Of a stretch of DNA of 64,000 bases, positions 63,980-64,000 are shown piece after piece. The stretch is from NCBI GenBank assembly GCA_910585715.1, contig CAJUEX010000006.1:38107-102106 (forward strand), read 5' to 3'. How positions within the stretch are numbered: the stretch's first letter is position 1; each line of letters starts with the position of its first letter. This DNA comes from an uncultured Lachnospiraceae bacterium. Its GTDB lineage: Bacteria; Bacillota; Clostridia; Lachnospirales; Lachnospiraceae. The translations under genes were made by a program, and so were the position numbers. Under the pieces are notes generated by a model that was not told where the DNA came from, did no database searches, and worked only from the letters and a program-made list of their open reading frames with translations.

Positions 63980-64000
63980 CCTGGTGGGTGCTTTGCCACT

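Overview
The window looks like a chromosomal segment of an anaerobic gut Firmicute, most likely a Lachnospiraceae (Blautia/Dorea/Ruminococcus gnavus type). Supporting signs are low-GC Gram-positive ribosome-binding sites, lipoprotein signals, a maltose-type ABC importer without its own ATPase, a stand-alone EFR1-type ferredoxin/flavodoxin protein, DUF362, DUF4143, holin-like mini-toxins and a large serine recombinase. No rRNA, tRNA or CRISPR array was seen. The family is inferred from gene content; the genus is not determined.

Left part (1-31321). An IS630-type element (294-1426) and about 1.1 kb of decayed, AT-rich DNA precede one continuous plus-strand gene run (2503-31321). This is a trans-AT polyketide/non-ribosomal peptide cluster: type II thioesterase; a three-gene ABC-2 transporter; a fatty-acyl-AMP ligase fused to an ACP; a free malonyl-acyltransferase; two megasynthases (KS-KR-ACP-C-A-PCP-KS / linker-MT-ACP-C-A-PCP-terminal C-like); an FtsX/MacB-type ABC pair; a GT1 glycosyltransferase; an ABC exporter; a membrane acyltransferase; and an Sfp-type phosphopantetheinyl transferase. 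Read in order, a fatty acid is activated, extended once and reduced to a beta-hydroxy acid, joined to an amino acid (A1 code reads as glycine), extended again with C-methylation and no reduction, then joined to a second amino acid (A2 code resembles Phe/Tyr). Release would fall to an unusual terminal condensation-like domain, because no integrated TE or reductase is present. The product is inferred to be a small, probably glycosylated lipopeptide-polyketide. I do not recall a characterised cluster with this layout.

Junction (31322-34020). A heavily broken IS1182-type transposase carries a 239-bp MITE-like insertion. A tyrosine recombinase cut off before its catalytic His/Tyr follows. Together with the IS630 at the other side and the lower GC of the cluster, this suggests the cluster arrived by horizontal transfer.

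Right part (34021-64000). Base composition is higher in GC. It holds a TetR/membrane-protein pair with a clear promoter and operator; a 38-aa holin-like peptide; an alpha-glucan locus (starch-binding-like lipoprotein, LacI repressor, GH13 enzyme, sugar-binding lipoprotein, two permeases); a DUF362 ferredoxin; a TetR-SDR-stand-alone condensation enzyme group separated by a 300-bp nested palindrome; a DUF4143 ATPase; redox and methyltransferase genes under a TetR promoter with two operators; a PNPOx/MarR pair; and a lipoprotein-VWA-MoxR-LRR operon. The window ends with the edge of an integrated element: a large serine recombinase whose stop codon lies about 17 bp from the broken end of a GH18 gene.

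A family of short inverted repeats with ends related to GTAACAGTTCAGCC recurs between 34 kb and 54 kb. Three tiny membrane peptides (36.2, 56.5 and 63.9 kb) look like type I toxins.
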